Shown here in pieces: positions 44,916 through 57,300 of a stretch of 64,000 bases of DNA. The DNA is taken from assembly GCF_963675165.1 (NCBI RefSeq), contig NC_087380.1, positions 2,409,803 to 2,473,802 on the forward strand. The letters run 5' to 3'. The translations under genes were made by a program, and so were the position numbers. The notes below the pieces were generated by a model, which did not search any database, had not been told where the DNA came from, and saw only the letters and a list, made by a program, of their open reading frames with translations. This DNA comes from Halichondria panicea (Eukaryota; Porifera; Demospongiae; Suberitida; Halichondriidae). How positions within the stretch are numbered: position 1 is the stretch's first letter; every line of letters starts with the position of its first letter.

Positions 44916-47900
44916 ATGAACAACTCTAGCTTGCTTCTTCTTGCTGTCATTATATCAGCATGTGCAGCACAGAAAGGTAATTCTATTCTGCCACATGTAC
45001 ATAATTTTATTAATAATTCAGCAGTACATGTATACCTCTCTCTGGGATATGGATCAACTAACATCACCACTAACAACACTGAGATCCCCATCACTGATAT
45101 TGGAGAGGATGCTGCGGGTGGTCTGCCCTCTCTCACTTGTTACACAGACCTTACTGCCTACTGTAGAAGTAATGCCGAGAACAATGGTAACGGAGGTCTA
45201 GGACAATGGACGTATCCTGATGGGACATTGGTGCAGAACAATGCTGGGTCAACGGCTGCTGGTGAGAAGTTCTACTTCGTGAGGAATGCTCCATAACTCA
45301 TCAGACTGGCTCGTAGACAAGCCAACAACCCTCTGAGTCCAACTGGGTCCTACTGCTGTACCATACCAACTACTGGAGGAGAAATGACCCTCTGTGCCGA
45401 ACTTGGTAAAAATTAAACTGCTCTCTGTGAAACTGTTTAAATGCCTAGTCCACACGTTTCAGTTGTGTGTTTGTCCCTCCCTCCCCTGACCAATGGGATG
45501 ATCTCCTACTCTGACCCAATACCGGATGTAGGAAGCATGGCTACCTTCAGCTGTGAGCCTAGATACCGCCTTATTGGCGAGAATAATATAACTTGTCAGA
45601 ATGATGGATGGAGTGGATATAACCCATTATGTCAAGGTAAGTATTGGGTGTGTAGATTCACTTGATTTAGGAGTCTATAATTATATACAAACAGTTTTTT
45701 CCTGTGGTATTCCTCCGTCTATTTCCAATGGGTCTCTTGAAGTCCCAGTGAATGTGACCATTGGAGTATCAGTAACATACACTTGTAGCACAGGATATGA
45801 ACTGGTAGGATCAGCTATGATTCTTTGCCAGCCAACTGGACGATGGACCACGAGACCAAGGTGTCTGAGTAAGATCACATTCTGCATGTTTATACAACCA
45901 TGCATCTAATTGCATTACATTTCTAAAATTGTAAATAGTCATTTGTGGAGCACCTCCTTCTATTCTAAATGGATCTCATGCAATACCGAGCACCTTTGTG
46001 CTCGGAGGTAATGTGAGCTACAGCTGTGATTATGAATACGAGTTCTCTGCTGGAGTGAGAGTGACGAATGCCACCTGCCAGGCTGATGGAAACTGGACCT
46101 CTCTGATTTGCAAACGTATGTTGTTGATTAAATAGACTTCTTAAATTGCTGTGAGTTTCAGCTATCACTAAGCCTGCCAAGCCTTTAGGGTGTATGTTCT
46201 TAGTCTGAATTTGTATGGTTGCTATAGCTGTAACCTGTGGCCCGCCTCCCCCTATTCCCAATGGATCTCCTGGGACACCAACAAGCACAATGCTCAGAGG
46301 GAAAGTTATCTACAGCTGTGACTCTGGATACGAACTGTTCGGATCAACTACAGCAACTTGTGAAGCTAGTGGGAGTTGAACTTTACGGCCAATTTGTGCA
46401 GGTACACTTGTTATTGAAATTAGCTCAGTGTGTTCTATAGTTAAAATAATTATGTTGCATTCAGCTGTTTCCTGTGGCCTTCCTCCCACTATTATCAACG
46501 GATCTTCCGGGACACCAACCAGCACAACATTTGGAGGGACAGTGACGTACAGCTGTAACACTGGATACAAACTGGTACCATTGACAGCAGTGACTTGTCA
46601 GGCTAGTAGGAGGTGGAGTACACTACCTATGTGTACAAGTAATACTAGAATGCTGTATTATATTGTATAAAGATATGTATCCTTTTCAGTTGTCTCTTGT
46701 GGACTACCTCCTCTTGTTGCAAATGGTTCATGTGTTCACTCTGGTTTTACATTCGAAGAGAACGCTATCTACAATTGTGACAATGGGTATAATATTTCTG
46801 GTACTTCTACTATCAGTTGCCAGGCGAATGGGAGGCGAATGGGAGGTGGGAATCGGCACCTACATGTACTCGTAAGTATTCATATACTTTAATTTGTGTT
46901 TGTTACAATACTACTACAATACTGTCAATACAGCTGTTTCTTGTGGCTCCCCTCCTGCAATTTTGAATGGATCTTCTACCACACCTGCTGAAGTAGTTAC
47001 ATTTGGAGAAACTGTGACTTACGAATGTGATACTGGTAATGAGGTGTCGGGATCATCTACTGTAACTTGTCAAGCAGACAAGAGTTGGAGCTCATTACCG
47101 GCTTGTACAGGTTCTCGTTTTGTAAAGCAAAACACTTATGTCTAGATTTATTCCTTCCAGCTATCTCATGTGGAGCTGCTCCTACAATTATCAATGGATC
47201 AATGACTTCTACTGGTACTACATTTGGGGAAACGGCCAATTACATTTGTGATATTGGTTTCAGTCTGACTGGTTTATCAACAATTACTTGTCAGGTAAAC
47301 CAAACTTGGGAGGTTGAACCTGTTTGCACAGGTGAGCTGCTATTATTCAGTTTATTATTGCGTCTATTATATGTACATGCATGCAGTTGTCTCTTGTGGA
47401 GTACCTCGAATAGTTAAAGAAGGATCTAGTAATTTCACTGGGACCACATTTGGAGAGACAGCTACTTACAGCTGCAATAATGGCTACCATATTTCTGGTT
47501 CAGCCGAAATAATTTGCCAGGCAGATGCGAACTGGGATGCTGAGCCAGAGTGCTTGCTAGCAGGTGAATTTATGGCATTCCAGCATGTATATTACATTAT
47601 GTGCAGATTTTTCATGTGGTTCTCCTCCTGTTATCCTCAACGGATCTCCTGGTAGACCAACTTCCGTACTAACTGGTGGAATAACTACATATACCTGCGA
47701 TCATGGATTCATCCTAATCGGCTCAAACACAGCTACTTGTTTGTCAACTGGTGTGTGGACAGCACCATCTACATGCCAAAGTAAGATTTCAAAACAGAAC
47801 GTTTATTTGAGTGAGTGTGAAAACATAACACAAATCAGTATTTTGAGTGTGAAAACATAAAACAAGTAAAAAACAGTAGTTTGGAATGTTACCATAATAT

Positions 47901-48665
47901 TTCACTCCCTCATTGCCCCTACAGCTACTCCCCCAGTCTACTTATCGCTTTTCTCCACCAACTACTTGTCTACTCTCCCGGAAATCCCCCTATCCTCTGT
48001 GGGAGAGGGGAAGAACAGTTCCCTTTCCTGCCATACCGACCTGGCTGCTTGTTGCCGACAGCTGGATTCAGGAGTGGAGGGTGGTCTAGGAAAGTGGCAT
48101 TATCCAAACGGAACAGTTGTAGTGACAGATAAACTACGGGATGATCTGTATACAACTAGGGAACAGAAGATGGTCAGTTTGAATCACAAGAATGCTACCA
48201 ATGTTTCAGGTGGTGTGTACTGTTGCGTTGTGCCTACTACTCAAGGAAAGCAGTCTATTTGTGCAAACTTAGGTAATTATAGTAGATAATCTGATGTATA
48301 TATACTTTCCATGCCAATTACAGAATTTGTGCAAGGAGACACTGAAACTCAAAGCATTCAGCAGACAGACTATACTGGGGCATTTGCAGGAGGAATAGTC
48401 GCTGTAGTTGTTTTAATTATCACTGGAACAGCTGTGCTTCTGCTTGTTCTGAAAAATCATGCCAACTGCACAAAAAAAACCTGAGGTTTGCATCCACGCA
48501 TCAGTTCCTAGCAAAAAGTATTACATCATTATGTTTTTCAATAGAGATGCATCATGTGAAATGAAAAGAGATCATCCTCTTCAAACTACGCCGGTTAAGG
48601 ATTCTATTTACGAAGAAATTGGCCTAAGTACCATTGAAAATAAGTGTGCTAACAATTCAAAATGA
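44916..48665 (+). pseudogene. Immune-type receptor copy 2, with two nonsense codons
   Basis: It has the same exon order as copy 1: signal peptide (SLLLLAVIISACAA), Ig, ten CCP exons, Ig, TM (GGIVAVVVLIITGTAVL), tail. TAA replaces a Gln codon in the first Ig exon (45294-45296) and TGA replaces the CCP4 tryptophan (46377-46379). The 11-bp duplication in CCP6 is shared (46824-46845). The tail keeps SIYEEI but a frame change ends it at NNSK (48665), losing the second ITIM-like site, whose remains (SSSDYEYI) are in another frame. All affected exons are phase 1-1, so skipping them would restore a shorter open receptor. It is either a pseudogene or a splice-dependent gene. Confidence 0.8.
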
Positions 48666-49257
48666 CGATACGAGTAGTTCCAGTGATTACGAATACATAT
48701 ACAAGTAACTATCTGATGAGATTCAAATGTGACTATTTGGACAATGACACTTCCCTTTAGATAAAGATGTGAAGGAGTTTGTTTAGCTATGCTGTAAAGA
48801 TTTAGTTTTTGTTTACTGTAAAGTGAATTATCTGTTAATGATCTTTACCAATTTTAAGTGTTCTGAGCCGGTAAAGATCATTAAGTTACAATGTAGGTTA
48901 ACCCTACTGTAAGCAGCATACTTTATAATTAGCAGCTCACACCCTATCATACGTATCTGGTACCTAGTTACGTACACACATTGTACGTACACACACGCTC
49001 CCACTGCAAGTATTCGCCTAACTATCCTACCAGTACGAATTTCTGTTTTTCGGACCCAGAGCTAAAAAGATAAAGACTGCATGAGAAATATGTGAGTTAT
49101 TGTTCGATCCGCTTTATCTTTAGAAATTGACATGGTTACCATGGTTGATACTATGTTAAAATGAATGGTAATTATTGTTGTCCTGGTTGCCATAGTTATG
49201 TGTTATTGTGAACCAAAGTAATAAATCATAATCTTGTATGTAAAAATAGTTCAGTTA
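48666..49257. other. Spacer after receptor copy 2
   Basis: It repeats the copy-1 spacer, including the tgatctttacc ... ggtaaagatca hairpin (48838-48881), but without the 65-bp local duplication. No gene is seen. Confidence 0.5.
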
Positions 49258-49980
49258 TTAGAATCTGCCTAGGGCAGCAAATACCACTACTAGAACAACT
49301 GCTATTACAAGTATTGGTAGAATTGCAGTAATCCATATTACAGGACCTATGCACCAGTTACAGCAACTCTTGTACTCCATACGGCCACCAAAGTTGTCTC
49401 TCTCCTCAAATTTTCTCTGAGCCTGCAAGGAGTTATTAAACATGCAGATGCATTAACTATAATTACATAGTTGCTATTATGCTAGCGTAACATAATTAGC
49501 TATTATACTGTCAGTAGATTATGTGAAAAATAAGATACAGTGTGTACTAGAGCTAGAACTTTACAGTATGATGCCAAATCAAATATCATCCTACATAAGA
49601 ACTACCTGTTTCATTTTCTTGATCATGGGAATGCAACACAAAAGGATCACGGGAGATGTCAGAATAGAGAAGATCACAGTGGCAATAATTGTCCAATTGA
49701 TGCAGCACAAAAGCTGGTCAATGTAATAGTAGTTGAATCCATATGACTCAGTTGCATACAGTACAGTTCGATTTTGGTCTGGTTGTCGAATGTTGAAATC
49801 AATGTGATGGGGGTTCACAGCTATCCATCTCTCATTCTCTCCCTCCCGGGGAGGAACACACACTATGGCTCTGACAGCAAACTGGTCTAGAGCTGTAATC
49901 TGGCTTAAGGCTATTCTCTTTTCTTCCTCAGTTAGGATTCGAGTAGCTACAGGTGGCTCTGTTGATCTCCAGTGGCTCAT
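49258..49980 (-). CDS. Small two-helix membrane protein, copy 2
   Basis: Two exons (49606-49980, 49258-49422) join in frame to 179 codons. The N-terminal 90 residues are hydrophilic (MSHWRSTEPPVATRILTEEE; VPPREGENERWIAVNP). A first hydrophobic segment (WTIIATVIFSILTSPVILLCC) is followed by a basic loop, a Cys cluster (KSCCNWC) and a second hydrophobic segment (WITAILPILVIAVVLVVVFA). No known family is recognised. The gene is duplicated together with the receptor, on the opposite strand and tail to tail with it, which suggests either simple linkage or a partner role. Confidence 0.75.
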
Positions 49981-50250
49981 TCTAACTCGATAAAGTGCAA
50001 AATATGGTTCTACACCAAGCGTTTCACTAATTTATACAATGTCATGAGCCAAAAATTATGAACCCTGTGTAATTGGATACAATGTAGGCATGCACACTTA
50101 GAGTGCTACAATGATATCAAATTACGAGATTTCCTGTTTGGGATAATAATAAGTTTTGGGGGATTTATTTGGGTTCAACTTATAAGCCCATGCAGTGTTT
50201 TAATATAGTTTCCTGTTTACATAATGGTTAGGTACAGGTTCTCATATTAA

Positions 50251-51158
50251 CCCTTTCCCTGCTTTAATTAACAGTGAATATTCGCATATTTTGTTTAAAA
50301 AATTTATAACTCATGAACCGTATATTAAAAACACTTGTAACAAAGTTCCACAGGTAGAACCGGACCTGTCGCATTCATGGAATCATCATTGTTGCCTAGC
50401 AACCAACCACCACCCCACAAATAACAATTGTTAACAAAAATTCATAATTATGTACACAAACAATATTGTGTGATGTTACGAAGTGACTGAACACATGATA
50501 TAAGTGTTCAGAATGTTCTCACGGTGACATGGCTGACTCAGGACTCAATCAGGATCTGCAGAAACTTGTATTTGAGGTTCTATCGGCAGACGCCCTTTTC
50601 CCGGGAAATATTTTCTTCACCTACACACAGGTTTACAAGTTTAATGGTGGCTCATGGTGTCCACTGTTGTACTAACTAGCCTAAACAAACCTATAGTGAA
50701 GCTATCAAGACTACAAATGCTACTCTATAGTGACTTACCAGGTTCAGGAAGATGGTTCATGGTCCACCTCAAGTGCGTCTTCCTCAGGATTCTCAGGCTC
50801 TTTCTTTTTAGCTTGACCTCTGAAAGGAAGCTTCCTACCTAGCTATGATCCCAGTCACTGTCCTCTCACTCTACAAGGCCATAGGCATCGATATTCTCAC
50901 TCTCTAGCTTCCCTAGAACCTCCCTGAGGTTGTACTACAAAGATCTTGTAGCAATTATAAAACGGTCACTTTTCTTTCGACAATTCTGATCGAACCGTAC
51001 CTCAAAGCAAAATATTAAAAATACCATGTGGAAGAGCAGCTCAATGCGCATGTGCTGGTACCTGCAGTGTGTGCATAGCTCCAACACAGCGTGCACAACG
51101 ATTTTTTGAAATTTATCAGTAGCCATGCCGACTATAGTCGGCTAAAGCGGGGAAAGGG
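50251..51158. mobile_element. piggyBac-like non-autonomous element
   Basis: The ends CCCTTTCCCTGCTTTA and the inverse (taaagcggggaaaggg) lie between TTAA on both sides. TTAA targets and CCC.T ends are typical of piggyBac. The 908-bp interior has no transposase-like frame. It inserted between the copy-2 small gene and the third receptor fragment. Confidence 0.85.
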
Positions 51159-51189
51159 TTAAGTACTTACATCTATAGATTTATGACTT

Positions 51190-52678
51190 CCAGCTATCTC
51201 ATGTGGAGCTGCTCCTACAATATTATTATCAATGGATCAATGACGTTTACCGGTACTATATATACATTTGGGGAAATGGCCAATTACATTTGTGATATTG
51301 ATTTCTGATAATTACATGTCAGGCAAATCAAACTTGGGAGGCTGAACCTGTTTGCACAGGTAAGCTGCTATTATCAGCTTATTATGCGTCTATATGTACA
51401 TGCACACAGTTGTCTCTTGTGGAGTGCCTCGAATATTGGAGAGACAGCTACTTACAGCTGCAATAATGGCTACCATATTTCTGGTTCAGCCGTAATAATC
51501 TGTCGGGCGAATGGGAAGTGGAACGCTGAGCCAGAGTGCTTGCTTGCAGGTAAATTTACTATAGTCTAACTATCATGTATAATTATACGTGCAGCTTTCT
51601 TGTGTGGTTTTCCTCCTGTTATATCTTCCATGGATCTCCTGGTAGACCAACTTCCGTATACTAGATGGTGGAACAACTACATATACCTGCGATCATGGAT
51701 TCATCTTAATCGGCTCGAGCAAAGTTACTTGCTTGTCGACTAGTATGTGGACAACATCACCTAAATGCCAAACTAGGAATACCTAACAATGAAATAATCA
51801 TGAAAGTATCAAACTGCTTGAGTGCATATACTGATTGCATCCATTATTTATAAATGCAGGTCCTCCCCCAGTCTACATATCGCTTTTCTCCACCAACTCC
51901 TTGTCTACTCTCCCAGAAATCCCCCTATACTCTGTGGGAGAGGGGAAGAACAGTTCCCTCGTCTGTCATACCGGCCTGGCCGCCTGTTGCTCACAGCTGG
52001 ATTCAGGAGTGGAGGGTGGTCTAGGAGAGTGGCATTATCCAAACGGGACAGTCGTAATGACAGATAACTGCGGGATGATCTGTATACAACTAAGGAACAG
52101 AAGACAGTCAGTTTGAATCACAAGAATGCTACCAATGTTCCAGGTGGTGTGTACTGTTGCGTTGTGCCTACTACTCAAGGAAAGCAGTCTATTTGTGCAA
52201 ACTTAGGTAACTATAATCATCTTTTATCTGATGTATTTTCCATCACTAATAAATTATTAAGGAGCCACTGAACTTCCAAGCATTCAGCAGACTGACTATA
52301 CTGGGGCATCTGCAGGAGGAACAGTCGCTATAGTTGTTGTAATTATCGCTGTAACAACAGCTGTGCTTATGCTTGTGCTGAGATACCGTACCAATCGCAA
52401 AAAAGCAAACCCAAGGTGTGCATCCATGCATCAGTTCCATATGGCTATAATGCACTATAATTCTTCCCAGACCTGCTTCATGTGAATTATCATCTGTGGA
52501 AAGCTATCAGCAATGCGAATTAATTTTTCCTCGAGCCATCGATGATTCTAATTACGCAGAGATTTATCCACTGGCCGTTGTCAAGACAAAGTTTGAATAT
52601 GTACCGTATGTCAAACATAATGCCAGCGTTAAACCCCAGGAGACAGATGTTGATAAGAGCCTTGAAGAGGACCAGTGA
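51190..52678 (+). pseudogene. Receptor copy 3, 3' fragment with an intact-looking TM and tail
   Basis: Remains of CCP8-CCP10 (ETATYSCNNGYHISGSA is clear, others are broken) and of the second Ig domain (LVCHTGLAACCSQL, EWHYPNGTVVM, then a frame change) are followed by a membrane helix exon (GGTVAIVVVIIAVTTAVLML) and a long tail. The tail carries SNYAEI, an ITIM-like site, and ends KSLEEDQ at 52675. The signal peptide and upstream domains are absent. Confidence 0.8.
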
Positions 52679-54567
52679 GCTGACATATTACGTACAAGTA
52701 ATTACGATACAGCTTAAATATGACACAATGTACTTTTATAGCTGCTCACCCTCTGTCAGTGTGTTGTTGCGTTCATATAGAATTGTATATTATGTTTTTA
52801 ATGATCTTTACCAAAATCAAGTGTTGTGTGAGGGTAAAGATCATTAAGTTTGATCGTTTATTAGCCATAAAACATTTTGTGGGTTGGCTCAGGGGTTGGC
52901 TAAGTTGCTCAAAGAAGGAGTGTTGATATTGGCATGGTTCAAGTGAGGTCCACCACTAGACCTGCAACTAATAGGTCCTTGAATTGTTATCTGTTTATGA
53001 GAGGTTCTATAGAGAGAAAGACTGCATGAGAAGAATAGTTGCTATAGTGCGCATATGTGAGTTTATTGTTATAATTATTGTAGAGTAAGTGTTCTGAGCC
53101 CGTAAAGATCATTAATTAAGTTACAATGTAGAATATTGTATATAGTATACTTTATAAGTAGCAGCTTACATACCTATCATAATTATGTGTCTATATAGTA
53201 TCTACACACATTTTACGAACGCACACGCTCACCACTGCAAGTCCGGATATTCGCCTAACTATCCTACCAGTACAAATGTCTGTTTTTTGGACCCAGAGCT
53301 AAAAAGATAAAGACTGCATGAGAAATATGTGAGTTATTGTTTGATCCTTTTTATCTTTAGAAATTGACATGGTTGCCATGGTTGATACTATGTTAAAATG
53401 AATGGTAATTATTGTTGTCCTGGTTGCCATGGTTATGTGTTATTGTGAACCAAAGTAATAAAATGCAATTAATAGCATATTAAACGGGGTTAACAACAAG
53501 GAGCAGGCCGCAATGACGTCACTCATCTCAACGCATGTGCACTAAAGTTGAAGCCTCGTGGCAGTCTCAGAACTATTAGCAGTCACTTTGTGAGCGATAT
53601 CAAACGTCCGTCATTCATTCCCCTCCTCATTCCCACCCCTCTTGTACTTATAATTATGCTTAGTTCTTTCGGTATCTCCAGTGTCGGTCAGTTTGCACCC
53701 TGTCCAGCACTGTGACAAGAGCATATCATGTGCATGGGCACCAGATTGAGTAATAGGTTACTGTGGTAAAATACCATTTAAAGAAAACAAGATCTGGCTT
53801 AAATATAACCCCAAAAAGGCTGAGGGGTTAATCCCCTAGGCGGGGATGCCCCTTCAGATGAACTTGAACCCAACCAATATCATTACGCTAACTGCATAAC
53901 GATATAATACTCTACCTGATACTGTGACACAAGTTGTTAATCATCGGTTACGGTATAGTGTTCCCACCCACGCAGCAAATGCTCTATGAATATCATTATT
54001 TTTGTGCATTTTATACAGTGGAGAATCTAGAAATGTTTCTTAGTCGACTTATTTTATCCTCGGTAGGCAAGGAAATATTGAACTGACGCTTCTATCTATT
54101 TATACGAATGAATGGGCAGGGCGACACGAAGAGAAATGTTGAATACACATGCAGTCAAGTGAGTTGCAGCTAGCCGTCAGTTTGTAGAGAGATCGAGCGA
54201 GTTTGTAGGTACTGACCGTCTAGTTCTAGCTTTAGCTCTTCCGTATGAAATTTTACAAGCTATATCTCTTCGTTTCTCACTCTGGAAGGTATTTATCTCC
54301 ATCTACAAGTCTTGATGAGAGCTGCAAGTACTTATTGCTCATACAAAATGCCGACTAGTTATACTAGCAGTTTTAATTTTATCTTGTCTCTTTTATGCAT
54401 CTTCATAATCATTTCATTCATAAAACAAAAGCAATAGAATTAATCTTTATACAAATATGTACAGTAGACTTAGCTTTTGTCCTGCAAGATTAAGGAGAGA
54501 AAAAGCAAACTATAAAAAAACTCATGAATATTCATGAGCAATCATTATACCATAACCGTAAAAAAGT
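52679..54567. other. Long spacer after receptor copy 3
   Basis: It starts with the tgatctttacc ... ggtaaagatca hairpin (52799-52845) and a duplicated spacer to about 53460. About 53460-54560 is unique in the window and has no recognisable gene, inverted ends or repeat. Confidence 0.45.
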
Positions 54568-55768
54568 TCAGTTATTAGAATCTGCAGCAAATACCACTAT
54601 TAGAACAACTGCTATTACAAGTATTGGTAGAATTGCAATAATCCATATTGCAGGACCTATGCACCAGTTACAGCAACTCTTGTACTCCTTACGGGCACCA
54701 AAGTTGTCTCTCTCCTCAAATTTTCTCTGAGCCTGCAGGAGTTATTAAACAGATGCATTAACTATTAGATCATAGTTGTTATTATACTAGCATAACTTGT
54801 TGCCCAGTGAGTGGGCAGATCAAAGCAATCCAGTGCTCAGTATATGGCATTTGCATCACTGCCATGGCTACCATATATTGCACTGGATTATATATGCACT
54901 TGCACTGTGTGTAAATGCAGTAGATCTCTTTAAGAGATATCCACTTGGGACTTATGCCCCACCATCCCACCCAATATTTTATAGGTTACTACTTTTAGTG
55001 GTATAAGAAAACCTAAAGATTTACTATGGAATTCAGCAAACTAATGAATACACTAAATTCCTTCAAAACACATGTCTTTTATTATGACTTATATGACCAG
55101 TCAGACGAGTTTAACGTCATTGGGCAACAAGTTAGTTATTGCAGGCGCCCTCGTGCAACATGCCGCACTGGATGACATAATGCCCTCGGGCATTATGTTG
55201 CTCCAGTGCAATATATGGCATGTTGCACTCTGGCTGGGCAATAACTAATACATAATTAGCTATTATACTGTCAGTAGATTATATGATTACATGATACATA
55301 TACAGTGTGTAGGCTAGAGCTAGAACTTTACAGTATGATGCCAAATTAACTACATAATAACTATACCTGTCTCATTTTCTTGATCATGGGAATGCAGCAC
55401 AAAAGAATCGCGGGAGATGTCAGAATAGAGAAGATCACAGTGGCAATAATTGTCCAAATGATGCAGCATGAAAGTTGGTCAATGTAACAGTAGCTGTTGC
55501 ATCCATATTTGTTCTCACCAGCATACAGTACAGTTCGATTTTGGTCTGGTTGTCGAATGTTGAAATCAATTTGATGGCTGATAGGGTTCACAGCTATCCA
55601 TCTCTCATTCTCTCCCTCCCGGGGAGGAACACACACTATGGCTCTGAGACCATCCCTAGCTGCAGCAAAACGTTCGAGAGCTGTAATCTGGCTTAACGCT
55701 ATTTTCTTTTCTTCCTCAGTTAGGACCCGAGTAGCTACAGATGACTCTGTTGATCTCCAGTGGCTCAT
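54568..55768 (-). CDS. Small two-helix membrane protein, copy 3
   Basis: Two exons (55366-55768, 54568-54732) join to about 188 codons. The sequence is close to copy 2, with a five-residue insert (AAARDG region) and a longer luminal loop (GENKYGCNSYCYIDQ). The second helix (WIIAILPILVIAVVLIVVFA) ends at ADSNN. The intron is enlarged by foldback elements. It looks intact. Confidence 0.75.
54797..55252. mobile_element. Compound foldback insertion in the copy-3 intron
   Basis: The sequence acttgttgccca at the left is inverted at 55126-55138. A second unit (55139-55252, agttattgc ... gcaataact) is a 114-bp imperfect palindrome containing gacataatgccctcgggcattatg. The paralogous intron of copy 2 lacks all of it (agcgtaacataattagc). 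Confidence 0.7.
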
Positions 55769-56052
55769 TCTAACTCGATAAAGTGCAAAATATGGTTCTA
55801 TACACCAAGCGTTTCCACTAATTTATACAATGTCATGAGCCAAAAATTATGAACCCTGTGTAATTGGATACAATGTAGGCACACACTTGAGTGCTACAAT
55901 TATATGAGATTTCCTGTTTGGAAATTTTGGGGGATTTATTTGAGTTCAACTTATACATATACACTAAGCCCACGCAGTGTGTTTTAATATAGTGTTCTGT
56001 TTACATAATTTAGGTGCAAGATCAAATAGCATATGGTACAAAGGTTTTTATG

Positions 56053-56164
56053 CTGGTAAGTTGAGGGAATGCTTCTGAGTGTAAAGTTACTCATGCATAA
56101 GTTGTACATACAGCACAGTAATTTAAACTTTACACTCTAAAGCATTCCCTCAACCTACCTGAAA
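56053..56164. mobile_element. MITE, second copy of the TTTCAGGTAGGTTGAG family
   Basis: The right arm (ctcaacctacctgaaa) is intact and the left arm worn. It matches the element at 22696-22859. Confidence 0.7.
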
Positions 56165-56284
56165 ACAGATAATAACATACATTTTCTCTGTTTCCGAATA
56201 TTTTGCTGGTGAAAAACCTTTTCGAATAAGCCAAATCAGCAGAAAATTTGCAAAGATTGTGTATAATTACCAGTACTATGTAAT

Positions 56285-56399
56285 AGTTAGAACATGGGCA
56301 TGAGGTATCTATGTGTTATAGTGTCCCAAAGCTCGAGGGCTTTAGCCCGAGGGATGAGGGACACTATAACCATAGATACCGAATGCACATGTTCTAACT
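56285..56399. mobile_element. 115-bp hairpin element, AGTTAGAACATG ends
   Basis: Both arms are inverted over almost their whole length (gttagaacatg..catgaggtatctatg and inverse) around gggctttagccc. Confidence 0.75.
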
Positions 56400-57300
56400 G
56401 ATTTAGATCCCAAAACCTATTGGCTACTAGAAATGCACTAGCTTAGCAACAGTCAACCTATATAAACAGCCAACCTAGCAACTGCATCATTATTCTTTTG
56501 AAAACTAATATCTGAAGTTGGCATCTCTGTGTCTCTACTAAATCTGTGGTCTCTATTCAAGTCAACCCTGTTCCTCCACTTCAGTTTGATGGACAAAATT
56601 ATAGTCCTAGCTCCACCCACAAAACGGAAACATCCAGCTCCTCCCCCAGTTTTGCAGCAAACAAGCTAGCCCAGCACACTTCCCACGAAACGAGCGGCTC
56701 TCACAAAGCGAAAGGAAGACACCTATAAGCTATAATTTGCAGCAAACAAGCCCAGCAAACGAGCGGCTCCTATACTACTCTTGAACAAAGCGAAAGGAAC
56801 TTTAGGAAGAAGCCAAAGCTAGAATCCCAGCACTTCCATACATCCAGCTCCTCCCCCATGCAGCCTTGCAGCAAAAAACGAGCGTCTCCTACTACTTTCG
56901 AACAAAGCCAAAAAAAGAAACTAGAGCTTCTCTCTTTCATTCTAGTTCTGTTATTATTATTATTACTAGACAAAGCATCTAGCTACAATAATTTTTATGT
57001 TATTACATGTGTATCTTCTTGTAAATCACAATACAATGTACAATGTTGTAGTTTGTAGCCCAGAGCAATCTATAGTACCGGTACTATAGCTCATAGTTCC
57101 CTGCTAAATACACTCAAATGGGATCTAAGATTAAGGTTTTGCGATTTTATTTATGCGAATTGATCAGTGCTAGCTCGCAATGTTTGCATAATTATATTTG
57201 ATGCTATGCTCAAGAACAGTTCTATATACATTCAAAGAAATGCTCCTCAAGTGTTGGTAAACTAAAGTACTCTCTGTTGTAACTAAGTTACTTCTACTAT
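56400..57300. other. Spacer, no gene seen
   Basis: It contains low-complexity Ser/Thr-like repeats (agctcctccccc, aacgagcggctc) giving short open frames on both strands, and a duplicated flank of the small membrane gene (57130-57300). Confidence 0.4.

Noticed and set aside
56546-57058. Ser/Thr-rich open frames on both strands
   Set aside because: They come from locally repeated sequence with no homologous partner, splice pattern or conserved motif.
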